NCBI GenBank assembly: GCA_030632765.1
Contig: DAOVUC010000039.1
Coordinates: 1-9,938, forward strand
Direction: 5' to 3'
From: Candidatus Dadabacteria bacterium
Lineage (GTDB): Bacteria > Desulfobacterota_D > UBA1144 > Nemesobacterales > UBA2774
DNA: 9,938 nucleotides
Shown: in pieces, positions 1-6,738 of the stretch
How the letters are laid out: the number at the start of each line of letters is the position of its first letter
Position numbering within the stretch: the first letter of the stretch is position 1
The notes under the pieces: generated by a model
Seen by the model: only the letters and a program-made list of their open reading frames with translations
Told to the model about the DNA's origin: nothing
Databases searched by the model: none
Program-made: the position numbers and the translations under genes

Positions 1-2
1 AA

Positions 3-182
3 ATGAATATAAAATCAGCTGAATTTGTTTCAAGTTATACAACTTACAAAGATTGTCCAAAATCTCAAATGCCAGAATATGCTTTTGTTGGCAGATCAAA
101 TGTGGGAAAATCTTCCTTAAGTAATTCCATCGCAGCTCTAATTTCCTTTGCAAGGTCAAGCGCATTAGCACCAGGAAGCTGA
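3..182 (+). pseudogene. engB: EngB/YsxC ribosome-biogenesis GTPase, N-terminal fragment fused to unrelated sequence
   Basis: Reading from the ATG at 3, the first 39 codons give a typical EngB/YihA/YsxC N-terminus. It has a short lead with the SAEFV pattern, then [16 protein letters not shown], which is the conserved [12 protein letters not shown]-loop (G1) of this GTPase family. Family members are about 200 residues and act in large ribosomal subunit assembly. Here the match stops after the P-loop Leu. The frame continues as antisense of the RND pump gene and ends at a TGA at 180-182, giving only 59 codons. The G2 to G5 motifs are absent, so the product cannot be a working GTPase. The true engB part is about 3-119; the rest is fortuitous read-through. 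Only two bases precede the ATG, so no ribosome binding site can be judged. The family call is firm; whether the break is biological or an assembly error is open. Confidence 0.75.
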
Positions 183-1060
183 TATGTACCTATCCCAACA
201 GTCTCACCGCCATCCAACGTTGAATTAGTAGTATAAGTTTCCGCCCCTAGATCAACTGTAGCCACATCCTTTATTCGAACGACTGAGCCATCCTGGTTTG
301 CCCTTATAATTATGTCTTCAAACTCTTCGACGGTTTCTAATCTGCCCAGCGTTGTAATTATAAATTGGAACTGCTGCCCTTTGGGAATCGGCGGTTGTCC
401 GATAGAACCCGCGGCTACCTGGACATTTTGCTCCTCTATGGCGTTTGCAACATCTGTGGTGGTTATAGATAGACTAGCAAGTTTGTCCGGGTTAAGCCAA
501 ATACGCATGGAGTATTCCCTCTCACCAAAAAGGGTAAGGTTCCCTACTCCTGGTATGCGTTTAAGCACATCTGATATATGAATATCTATATAATTGCTTA
601 GAAAAAGGTCATCCCTGCTGCCGTCAGGAGAAATGAGGTTGACCACCAGAATAAGGCTTGTGGACTGTTTAATAACGGATAATCCGTACTTACTTACTTC
701 TTCAGGAACCCTCGGGGTTGCAAGCTGGACTCTATTCTGTACATCAACTGCCGCGATATCGAGATCATATCCTATCTCAAATGTAACGTTGATAGACATC
801 GTGCCGTCGTTTGAGCTGTCTGAAGACATATAGGTCATGCCTTCCACTCCGTTTATCTGCTCTTCAATAGGAGTTGTTACCGTTTCTTCGACAACCTCAG
901 AGCTTGCGCCGGTAAAAGTTGCAGCGACGTTGACCGTAGGAGGACTGATCTCAGGGAACTGCGCAATAGGCAGTATCGGAATTGATATTCCGCCAATAAG
1001 AGTTATCAGAATCGCAAGAACCGTAGCTAACACTGGTCGGTTAATAAAAAAATCAACCAA
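65..1060 (-). CDS. RND (HAE-1/AcrB-type) inner-membrane efflux pump, N-terminal third only
   Basis: This is the proton-driven inner-membrane pump subunit of a tripartite efflux system. The frame opens with [22 protein letters not shown], the first transmembrane helix with the conserved F-F-I-x-R-P start. The porter-domain landmarks follow: [12 protein letters not shown] (about 30-41), [16 protein letters not shown] (51-66), [14 protein letters not shown] (106-119), [12 protein letters not shown] (169-180) and [11 protein letters not shown] (294-304). Complete AcrB-family proteins have about 1,040 residues and 12 membrane helices. Here homology ends near Pro319, and the last 12 codons to the stop at 65 are antisense engB. 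The remaining porter subdomains, the other 11 helices and the proton-relay residues are therefore missing. The start is TTG at 1060, supported by AAGGAG at 1070-1075. It is the third gene of the efflux operon, 30 bp after the adaptor. As written it is non-functional. Confidence 0.88.
   Translation of the reverse strand: MVDFFINRPVLATVLAILITLIGGISIPILPIAQFPEISPPTVNVAATFTGASSEVVEETVTTPIEEQINGVEGMTYMSSDSSNDGTMSINVTFEIGYDLDIAAVDVQNRVQLATPRVPEEVSKYGLSVIKQSTSLILVVNLISPDGSRDDLFLSNYIDIHISDVLKRIPGVGNLTLFGEREYSMRIWLNPDKLASLSITTTDVANAIEEQNVQVAAGSIGQPPIPKGQQFQFIITTLGRLETVEEFEDIIIRANQDGSVVRIKDVATVDLGAETYTTNSTLDGGETVGIGTYQLPGANALDLAKEIRAAMELLKEDFPTFDLPTKAYSGI
104..119. other. Junction: shared microhomology between engB and the RND pump gene
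   Basis: These 16 bases encode GKSSL (with the preceding G) of the EngB P-loop on the plus strand. On the minus strand they encode KEDFP, a common RND pump motif in the porter domain. To the left only EngB makes sense, and to the right only the RND gene makes sense. Two unrelated genes on opposite strands therefore meet at a sequence natural to both, as expected of a k-mer-driven assembly misjoin or a microhomology-mediated rearrangement. The exact edges are uncertain by a few bases. Confidence 0.7.
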
Positions 1061-1069
1061 TTTTAATTT

Positions 1070-1075
1070 CTCCTT
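1070..1075 (-). promoter_or_regulatory. Shine-Dalgarno AAGGAG fixing the TTG start of the RND gene
   Basis: On the minus strand AAGGAG lies 9 nt before the TTG at 1060-1058. The frame then begins V-D-F-F-I-N-R-P, matching the usual beginning of RND pumps, so the TTG is the likely start. Confidence 0.6.
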
Positions 1076-1090
1076 AATTCATTAAAAGAG

Positions 1091-2281
1091 CTATTTATCT
1101 TTCTTCCCTGTAGGTTTGGGTGAAGGCGTGGCCTTTTTCTTTGCCTCAGCTTCTGCCTGTGTTTCAGTCTTTACAGTAATCCCCGGTTTAACTTTTTGAA
1201 GCCCGTTCACAATTACTTTTTCGCCTGCTTTTAAACCTTTTTCAACAATTCTTATTTCCCCGTAACTGCTTCCCGCGGTTACTTTCCTGAATTCCACTTT
1301 ATTATCACTTCCAACTACATATACATAAGTATCCCCTTGCTGCTCCCCAATGGCCTGCTGCGGAACTACAAGAGTGTCAGGCTGTTCCTCTAAAAGGAGC
1401 TGTACCTTTACGTATTGACCTGGAATTACGGTTTTTGATGTATTGGAAACAATCCCTCTCAAGGTTATTGTTCCGGTTGTCACATCTACTTGGTTGTCTA
1501 CAAAATCTACAGTGCCGTCCTCAGGATGCTTACTTTCATCAGGGAGAACTATATTAAATGTCAAAGGCTTTATATTCTGCTGTTTAAGTATCTGAGGGAT
1601 GTCTCGCTCAGCTACATTAAAGTAGACATATATTGGATCAAGCTGAACAATTGTTGCAAGCAAAGTGGCCTCACCGCCAGCCCCTACCAGATTTCCTACA
1701 TCGACAAGCCTCCTCCCAATACGACCATCAAAAGGGGCAAACATAGTGCAGTAGCTCAGATTGAGTTTAGCTTGAACTACATTTGCACGGTCGGCTTCAA
1801 CAACTGCTTGGGCTTCAGCAGCCTGAGTTCGGTATTCATCATAAGCGTCTTTAGTAATGTAGTCCTTTTCTACAAGCGGTTTGTACCTGCTTACTTGCTC
1901 TCTTGCATAAGAAAGTGCAGCCAGATCTTCAGCTAATTGCGCTTCGGCTGCGATAAGAGCAGCGTCAAATGGCCTAGGATCTATAACAAAGAGTAAATCC
2001 CCTTGCTTCACATCAGCCCCATCTTTAAAAGCCCTTTCTACGAGAAACCCCTCGACCCTGGCATTTATATCGACTGATTCTATTGATTGGAGAGTGCCAA
2101 CATAGTCCAAGTATAAGGGAACCGTTTCAGACTTCACCTGAGCGATAGTGACCGTCATTTCCGTTGCAGCCTTATCCTTATCACTCTTGCCGCAACTTGT
2201 CATGGCAACTATAAACATAGCTATAGCTACTAGGGCAAGTGATAATCTTTTTGAAGAGATATTAGTATTCATTATCTTCAT
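1091..2281 (-). CDS. RND efflux periplasmic adaptor (membrane fusion protein, AcrA/MexA type), lipoprotein
   Basis: This is the adaptor that links the inner-membrane RND pump to the outer-membrane channel. The 396 residues are the usual family length. Residues 1-30 form a lysine/arginine-started signal peptide with a lipobox-like MTSC, so Cys30 would be the lipidated residue. The lipoyl half-motifs flank a coiled hairpin. The first is SVDINARVEGFLVERAFKDG followed by VKQGDLLFVIDP (about 69-104). The hairpin is Ala/Glu-rich and covers about 105-175. The second half-motif is FAPFDGRIGRRLVDVGNLV (about 182-200). The beta-barrel and membrane-proximal domains follow (VPQQAIGEQQGDTYVYVV, then GLKAGEKVIVNGLQKVKPG). 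The C-terminus is a Lys/Pro-rich tail. The start at 2281 is backed by GAGGAG 7 nt upstream. It overlaps the last 20 bp of the outer-membrane factor gene, so translation is probably coupled. Substrate cannot be read from sequence. Confidence 0.93.
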   Translation of the reverse strand: MKIMNTNISSKRLSLALVAIAMFIVAMTSCGKSDKDKAATEMTVTIAQVKSETVPLYLDYVGTLQSIESVDINARVEGFLVERAFKDGADVKQGDLLFVIDPRPFDAALIAAEAQLAEDLAALSYAREQVSRYKPLVEKDYITKDAYDEYRTQAAEAQAVVEADRANVVQAKLNLSYCTMFAPFDGRIGRRLVDVGNLVGAGGEATLLATIVQLDPIYVYFNVAERDIPQILKQQNIKPLTFNIVLPDESKHPEDGTVDFVDNQVDVTTGTITLRGIVSNTSKTVIPGQYVKVQLLLEEQPDTLVVPQQAIGEQQGDTYVYVVGSDNKVEFRKVTAGSSYGEIRIVEKGLKAGEKVIVNGLQKVKPGITVKTETQAEAEAKKKATPSPKPTGKKDK

Positions 2282-3785
2282 TCATTAACTCCTCTCCCGC
2301 GCCTTCTGAATCAATAATTACTTCCTCCTCAATTACTATCTCTACAGGAGAAGGAATATCGGTGCCCACCGCGTTTATCAGATTAGCATAGGATGTAAAT
2401 ATATCTGTAGTAGCCTGCACCTGCTCGGCCCTACCCTCTGCAAGTGTGGTTTGCGCGTTTAATAACTCTATGATATCACCTACTCCCGAGCGGTAACGTG
2501 CAAGGGATGCATCGTAAGATTCTATTGAACTTTCTAGCAACACATCCGCCGCCTCTAATGATTGAACAGCTGTCCGGAATTTATAATAGGAATTCCATAC
2601 TTCATCTATTACTATCTGTTCTTGTAGTCTCAGAGCTGCTCTGGCGGACTGGAGCTCCGCATTAGCCTGGCGAACTGCGTTGATTAGTGTAAAACCCTGG
2701 AAAATCGGAACTTGAAGCTGTACGCCTAATAAATAATTGGTAAAGAACTCACTTGTCTGTCCATCGGGCCTTACCCAGAATCTAGATACTTGTCCTGTTG
2801 CTGAAATTTCAGGGAAAAAATCGGATTTAGCTTCCCTTAATTCAGCTTCTTTCTCCCTGACTGAAGCCTGAACTGCAGCCAGTGCTGGCCTGTTTTGCAT
2901 AGCTATTTCTATTAGATCATCAACGTTTTCACTCAGCGCTTCAAGCGGCAACTCATCTACCTGACCGGATACATCAAATTTAGTATTTGAAGGCCACCCT
3001 ACAGCAGAAGCAAGTAGTCCTCGGTTAATTTCCACATCTCCTATATTTTCTACAAGATCAAGCTGGACCTGGGCTAAGGTAGCCCTTGCTTGTAGTACAT
3101 CGGGAAGAGTGCCAACGCCTGCTTCTAACCTTAAATCAGCGGCCTCCAAACTGGTTTGAGCCTCTTGCAGGTTTGTCTCGTCTGCCAGCACTAAGGCCTT
3201 ACTTCCAATGTACTTATAAAATATGTCTGCAACATCACGAAGAACATCTTGAATTGCTTGGTTCTGGTTCCAATTAGCATTTAATAGCGCAAGTCTTGCA
3301 GCATCTATTTGTGCTTCCCGACCGCCAAAATCAAGCAAAAGATAGTTAAGAGAAAGTCCAATATCACCGTATTGTTCATTAAATGCATCGCCACCTACTG
3401 AAGATCCCCCATCTTGTGCATAAAAATATCCGGCAAATCCTGAAATCTGAGGATAATACAATCCTCGAGATTCTGCCCAAGCCGCTGCCGATGCCCGTGC
3501 ATCTTCCCACGCTATCTGAGTGGTTGGATTATTTGCGAGCGCAATATCCACCAGCTGAGAAAGTGTCAGATTATCCGCGTCTGGCTCAAGTTCCTCCGGT
3601 ATCGTAGGCAATTCTTCAAGCTCAAAAGCCTTTTCACGCTCTTTTTCAGTCGGCTCCCACTCTTCTCCAGAAGTTGGGGAGGCTTTTTTATAAGGATCTA
3701 ATTCAGGAAGGCCGTGAGAACAGGATATCAAGAAGAAAGCAAATAAGATTGCGCAATATTGGTACACTGATTTTGATTTAAACAA
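2262..3785 (-). CDS. Outer-membrane efflux factor (TolC/OprM family), lipoprotein
   Basis: This is the outer-membrane channel of the tripartite pump, a trimeric beta-barrel plus alpha-helical tunnel. The 507-residue length fits the family. The N-terminus is a hydrophobic signal ending LISC, with Cys22 as lipidation site, as in OprM-type factors. After an acidic, proline-rich linker (about 30-72) the two internal OEP repeats are visible. Repeat 1 starts LTLSQLVDIALANNPTTQIAWEDARASAA with RGLYYPQISG. Repeat 2 starts DDLIEIAMQNRPALAAVQASVREKEAELREAKSDFFPEISATG. Both carry the helix pattern ending in a Gly-rich turn (LEAGVGTLPDVLQARATLAQ and YRSGVGDIIELLNAQTTLAEG). The C-terminus after PSPVEI is an acidic tail. 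The start is TTG at 3785, supported by GGTGGAG 7 nt upstream. It is the first gene of the efflux operon and overlaps the adaptor start by 20 bp. Placing the channel gene first differs from the common adaptor-pump-channel order. Confidence 0.93.
   Translation of the reverse strand: MFKSKSVYQYCAILFAFFLISCSHGLPELDPYKKASPTSGEEWEPTEKEREKAFELEELPTIPEELEPDADNLTLSQLVDIALANNPTTQIAWEDARASAAAWAESRGLYYPQISGFAGYFYAQDGGSSVGGDAFNEQYGDIGLSLNYLLLDFGGREAQIDAARLALLNANWNQNQAIQDVLRDVADIFYKYIGSKALVLADETNLQEAQTSLEAADLRLEAGVGTLPDVLQARATLAQVQLDLVENIGDVEINRGLLASAVGWPSNTKFDVSGQVDELPLEALSENVDDLIEIAMQNRPALAAVQASVREKEAELREAKSDFFPEISATGQVSRFWVRPDGQTSEFFTNYLLGVQLQVPIFQGFTLINAVRQANAELQSARAALRLQEQIVIDEVWNSYYKFRTAVQSLEAADVLLESSIESYDASLARYRSGVGDIIELLNAQTTLAEGRAEQVQATTDIFTSYANLINAVGTDIPSPVEIVIEEEVIIDSEGAGEELMNEDNEY
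2289..2294 (-). promoter_or_regulatory. Shine-Dalgarno GAGGAG for the adaptor gene, inside the upstream gene
   Basis: GAGGAG on the minus strand lies 7 nt before the ATG at 2281. It favours that ATG over a second in-frame ATG three codons later, whose spacing would be 16 nt. It sits within the coding sequence of the outer-membrane factor, consistent with coupled translation. Confidence 0.55.
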
Positions 3786-3792
3786 ATTTCAT

Positions 3793-3799
3793 CTCCACC
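3793..3799 (-). promoter_or_regulatory. Shine-Dalgarno GGTGGAG fixing the TTG start of the outer-membrane factor
   Basis: GGTGGAG lies 7 nt before the TTG at 3785. Nearby ATGs at 3792 and 3801 are in another frame and reach a stop within a few codons. The TTG is therefore the only sensible start for this signal peptide. Confidence 0.55.
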
Positions 3800-3873
3800 A
3801 TTTCAGAAAGTGTAAGAAGTTATAAAATCAAGCGCTTTCTCCCTACTATGTGAAAATACAATGATAACTGGAA

Positions 3874-3902
3874 ATAATAATATCCTACTCATACTATTGC
3901 AA
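3874..3902 (-). promoter_or_regulatory. Candidate sigma70-type promoter for the efflux operon
   Basis: On the minus strand TTGCAA (-35, 3902-3897) and TATTAT (-10, 3879-3874) are separated by 17 nt, matching 4/6 and 5/6 consensus bases. Transcription would begin near 3867, leaving a leader of about 80 nt before the TTG at 3785. The region is AT-rich, so chance matches are possible. No clear terminator for trpC was seen in the 168-bp gap, so read-through from the rib-trp unit is also possible. Confidence 0.4.
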
Positions 3903-3953
3903 GATAACTAGTTTAATTTCAAGCCATATCAAGACTAATGTCCAAAGTTGAAA

Positions 3954-4748
3954 TCAAGAATTATTATAAGTGCTGGATTTGATGAGTTGTTTCAGTTTTT
4001 GTCCGGGATCCGGAGCCTTCATAAAGGTCTCGCCAATTAGAAAAACGTGTACCCCCTCACCCCTTAATCTATCTATATCCTCTATAGAGCTTATCCCACT
4101 TTCGGCAATAACTATCTTATCTGCCGAAACCCTCTTGGAAAGATTGATTGATACATTGAGATCGACATCAAAAGTTCTCAAGTCTCTGTTATTAATACCT
4201 ATTATTCTTGATCCAACGTCAAGCGCCCTTTCCAACTCATCTTCATCATGAACCTCAACAATAGCGTCCATATTGAGCATGTGAGTTAGATCAAGAAGCT
4301 CAGCTAGAATTGATTGATCCAATGCGGCTACGATAAGCAGGATCGCGTCTGCTCCGAATAACCTAGCTTCATAAACCTGATACGGATCAACAATGAAATC
4401 CTTTCTAAGAAGGGGAGTATCAACCTCGGCTCTGATATCCTTGAGATATAATAGGCTACCTCTGAAATATTTCTTATCGGTCAGAACGGATATTGCCGAC
4501 GCACCACCTCTGCTATAACTTTTAGCTATTTGAATGGGGTCAAAATCATCCCTGAAAACACCTTTTGAAGGGGAGGCGTGTTTAACCTCAGAAATTATTT
4601 TTAGATCACCGTCAGGTTTGATTGCATTAAAGAAATTTCTTGTGGGAAGAACATCCTTAATCTGCTCTAGTATAAGTTCTAAAGGAAGGGAGTTTTTTGA
4701 CTCCTTAACTTCTATAGCTTTATTCTCAATAATGTCATCAAGAATCAT
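3954..4748 (-). CDS. trpC: Indole-3-glycerol-phosphate synthase
   Basis: This enzyme closes the indole ring of CdRP with loss of CO2 and water to give indole-3-glycerol phosphate, the fifth step of tryptophan synthesis, in the cytoplasm. The 264 residues match the single-domain TIM-barrel family. The strand-end motifs are all present: EVKHASPSKG (54-63), LLRKDF (113-118), VEVH (164-167), IGINNRDL (183-190), AESGI (215-219) and FLIGE (236-240). By alignment to the known family, Lys116 is the general acid, and Glu54, Lys56, Glu165, Asn186, Glu216 and Ser217 fill the other active-site positions. It is not fused to trpF. It starts at ATG 4748, 29 bp after trpD; the ribosome binding site is weak (only GGGA about 14 nt upstream). 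It is probably the last gene of the rib-nusB-trp unit. No other trp genes lie in the window. Confidence 0.96.
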   Translation of the reverse strand: MILDDIIENKAIEVKESKNSLPLELILEQIKDVLPTRNFFNAIKPDGDLKIISEVKHASPSKGVFRDDFDPIQIAKSYSRGGASAISVLTDKKYFRGSLLYLKDIRAEVDTPLLRKDFIVDPYQVYEARLFGADAILLIVAALDQSILAELLDLTHMLNMDAIVEVHDEDELERALDVGSRIIGINNRDLRTFDVDLNVSINLSKRVSADKIVIAESGISSIEDIDRLRGEGVHVFLIGETFMKAPDPGQKLKQLIKSSTYNNS

Positions 4749-4777
4749 TAATATGGATTATCCCTGTAAAGCGCCCT

Positions 4778-5794
4778 TTATTGTTTAGTAAACTTTATAA
4801 ATTCATTTAATTTGGCAAGGGCTTTACCTGAGTCCAAAGACTCTACTGCTCGCTCATAGGCTTGATTCATATCGGAATCCGCTAGAGAGACATAAATAGC
4901 TGCTGCTGCATTAAGAAGCGCAATATCTCTCTTGGCTTCTTTTTCCTCACCCTTAAATATTGATAATAGGATTTGGGCATTTTCTTCAGGATTTCTGCCG
5001 CCTTTTAATTCATCCATCTGCCTCTTCTTAAATCCAAGCTCAGAGGGATCAAACTGATACTTCTTTATCATACCGTCTCTAAGTTCCGCTACTACCGTTT
5101 TCCCTGTTACAGTAAACTCGTCCATCGAATCAGAACCATGAACGACCATAGCGCTAGAATGTCCTAGATTTCTTAAAACTTTCACTATTGGATCCAATAG
5201 AACTTCTGAGTAAACACCTATTACTTGATGTTTAACCCTAGCAGGGTTGGCAAGGGGACCTAATATATTAAAAATAGTTCTAATGCCGATTTCTTTTCTT
5301 GGTACGGCAACATTTTTCATTGCAGGATGATATATAGGGGCAAAAAGAAAAACAATTCCAACCTCAGCTAAACAATTCTGAGCTATATCAGGCGAATAAT
5401 CTATGTTAGCCCCAAGCGCCTCAAGTACATCAGCGCTACCAACAGGGCTTGAAACCGAACGGTTACCGTGCTTTGCTACAGGAACTTCAGCTCCTGCCAC
5501 AATAAAAGATGCCGCAGTCGATACATTGAATGTTCCATGATGATCTCCCCCAGTACCACAGAGATCCACTACACCCTCTTCATTAGATTCAATTTTCGTT
5601 GCTTTATCAAGCATTACTTTAGCAGCGCCTGTAATCTCTGACACAGCCTCACCCTTCATCCTGAGAGCAGTTAGGAATGAAGATATTTGACTGGGTGTTG
5701 CCCCGCCCTCCATTATCTGCTCAATAACTTCGGCCATTTCCTCTTCTTCCAGATCTATGCGTTCAACCACTTTATTTATTGCTTCATTTATCAT
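4778..5794 (-). CDS. trpD: Anthranilate phosphoribosyltransferase
   Basis: This enzyme transfers phosphoribose from PRPP to anthranilate, the second committed step of tryptophan synthesis. The product at 338 residues has the usual family length and is not fused to trpG. Visible motifs are the PRPP-binding CGTGGD (79-84), TFNVST (88-93), KHGNRSVSSPVGSADVLEALG (108-128), the anthranilate-side HPAM with PRKEIGIRTIFNILGPLANPA (about 156-185), and the metal-binding DE of SMDEFTVTG (225-226). I chose ATG at 5794. The longer frame back to a TTG at 5821 adds nine Arg-rich residues that are only the overlapping nusB end, whereas the ATG has AAGGGGG 9 nt upstream and begins where the family begins. It overlaps nusB by 11 bp and precedes trpC by 29 bp, so the three are likely co-transcribed. 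Confidence 0.95.
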   Translation of the reverse strand: MINEAINKVVERIDLEEEEMAEVIEQIMEGGATPSQISSFLTALRMKGEAVSEITGAAKVMLDKATKIESNEEGVVDLCGTGGDHHGTFNVSTAASFIVAGAEVPVAKHGNRSVSSPVGSADVLEALGANIDYSPDIAQNCLAEVGIVFLFAPIYHPAMKNVAVPRKEIGIRTIFNILGPLANPARVKHQVIGVYSEVLLDPIVKVLRNLGHSSAMVVHGSDSMDEFTVTGKTVVAELRDGMIKKYQFDPSELGFKKRQMDELKGGRNPEENAQILLSIFKGEEKEAKRDIALLNAAAAIYVSLADSDMNQAYERAVESLDSGKALAKLNEFIKFTKQ

Positions 5795-6236
5795 TTGAGA
5801 AATCCCCCTTCTCCTGAGCAACTCTTATCTTATCTAATATACCGTTAACAAATGATCCGGATTCTTCGGCACCGAATTTCTTCCCCAGCTCCACAGCCTC
5901 ATCTATCGTAACAGGAGGCGGAATGTTACTCAAGTAAAGTAGTTCATAGATTGCTATTCTTAATATGTTCCTATCAATCGTTGACATTCTAGTCAATCGC
6001 CAATGCTCTGAATAACTACTGATTATACCGTCAATATAGGTCAGGTTTGAACATGATCCTCTGACAAGAGTAGAAGTAAATTCCTTGGTATCACCCTCCA
6101 AAGAAAGCCCGTTACTATCCCAAAAAAGTAGCAACAGTTCTTCAACATCTTCTGAATCAGCAGAAGATTCTTTTAATGAATCGTATTGATAAAGAAATTG
6201 GAGCGCAAGCTCCCTGGCCCGTCTCCGTATACCCAT
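5784..6236 (-). CDS. nusB: Transcription antitermination factor NusB
   Basis: NusB binds boxA RNA together with ribosomal protein S10 (NusE) and supports antitermination on rRNA operons. The 150-residue product is the usual size and all-helical in composition. It shows the family signature at the N-terminus, IRRRARELALQFLYQYD (3-19), with the Arg-rich start that contacts RNA. The C-terminal half has HWRLTRMSTIDRNILRIAIYELL (78-100), then P-P-V-T-IDEAVELGKKFG (107-122) and FVNGILDKI (129-137). It starts at ATG 6236, 11 bp after ribH, with no obvious Shine-Dalgarno, so it may depend on translation of ribH. It ends 11 bp inside trpD. The ribH-nusB order is very widespread in bacteria; the link to trpD is less usual. 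Confidence 0.95.
   Translation of the reverse strand: MGIRRRARELALQFLYQYDSLKESSADSEDVEELLLLFWDSNGLSLEGDTKEFTSTLVRGSCSNLTYIDGIISSYSEHWRLTRMSTIDRNILRIAIYELLYLSNIPPPVTIDEAVELGKKFGAEESGSFVNGILDKIRVAQEKGDFSNDK
5804..5810 (-). promoter_or_regulatory. Shine-Dalgarno AAGGGGG that decides the trpD start
   Basis: AAGGGGG (one base from AAGGAGG) lies 9 nt before the ATG at 5794, within the nusB coding end. It supports the 338-residue form of TrpD over the 347-codon frame opening with TTG at 5821. Confidence 0.5.
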
Positions 6237-6247
6237 ATGGAAGGATT

Positions 6248-6724
6248 TTACCTTATTTTAGAAAGAATTTTGGCAAGATTAGACATCTCAATCGCTGAGA
6301 ATGCGGCATCTCCTCCACGATTTCCGGCTTTAGATCCTGCTCTCTCTATAGCCTGCTCAAGTGTTTCTGTCGTTATTACACCGGAAGAAACAGGGATATC
6401 CTGCTCAAGTCCTATAGAAGCCAATTGTCCGGTAACCGTAGAAGCCAAAAATTCGAAATGAGAAGTTTGACCCTTGATAATAGCACCAAGAGCAATTATG
6501 GCATTGTATTTTTTTGATTCTGCCGCTTTTTTGACACCAAATAATATTTCATAAGACCCCGGAACTTTAATAATATCAATATCTTTGTCAGAAGCGTTGT
6601 GTCTCAAGAGCACATCAATCGCTCCGCTCATAAGCCTTTCTGTTATAAAATCATTAAACCTGCTTACCACTACAGCAAATTTAAGGCCTTTAGCATCAAG
6701 TTTACCTTCATATATCTGAGGCAT
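6248..6724 (-). CDS. ribH: 6,7-dimethyl-8-ribityllumazine synthase
   Basis: Lumazine synthase condenses 3,4-dihydroxy-2-butanone 4-phosphate (from RibB) with the ribitylamino-pyrimidine to give 6,7-dimethyl-8-ribityllumazine, the penultimate riboflavin step. The 158 residues fit the family exactly. Landmarks are VVVSRFNDFIT (18-28, with Phe23 at the substrate-stacking position), VPGSYEI (54-60), GAIIKGQTSHFEF (80-92, with His89 as the usual proton-transfer histidine) and TTETLEQAIERAGSKAGNRG (118-137, including the conserved Arg128 and Lys132 that bind phosphate). Subunits of this family form pentamers or 60-mers; which form cannot be seen here. The ATG at 6724 has a near-perfect AAGGAGG 6 nt upstream. 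It follows ribBA by 14 bp and is followed by nusB after 11 bp. Confidence 0.97.
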   Translation of the reverse strand: MPQIYEGKLDAKGLKFAVVVSRFNDFITERLMSGAIDVLLRHNASDKDIDIIKVPGSYEILFGVKKAAESKKYNAIIALGAIIKGQTSHFEFLASTVTGQLASIGLEQDIPVSSGVITTETLEQAIERAGSKAGNRGGDAAFSAIEMSNLAKILSKIR

Positions 6725-6730
6725 AAAAAA

Positions 6731-6737
6731 CCTCCTT
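6731..6737 (-). promoter_or_regulatory. Strong Shine-Dalgarno AAGGAGG for ribH
   Basis: A full AAGGAGG sits in the 14-bp gap between the ribBA stop and the ribH ATG at 6724, with a 6-nt spacer. It is the strongest ribosome binding site seen in the window, which fits the need for many subunits of a large lumazine synthase assembly. Confidence 0.6.
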
Positions 6738-6738
6738 G

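Noticed and set aside
1490..1936. Plus-strand open frame of 148 codons opposite the adaptor gene
   Set aside because: It is antisense to a strongly matching AcrA-type gene, has no recognisable family pattern and is Cys/Ile/Tyr-rich in the way antisense frames often are.
3383..3607. Plus-strand open frame of 74 codons inside the outer-membrane factor region
   Set aside because: Shadow of the TolC-type gene; the His/Leu/Pro-rich product resembles no family.
3903..3953. Possible terminator after trpC (ATTTCAA...TTGAAAT inverted repeat)
   Set aside because: The 7-bp arms are AT-rich with a loop of more than 25 nt and no U-run, so it does not look like a terminator.
5795..5821. N-terminal extension of TrpD to a TTG at 5821
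   Set aside because: The extra nine residues (LRRRGISQ-type) are overlapping nusB sequence; ATG 5794 has a better-placed Shine-Dalgarno and fits the family N-terminus.
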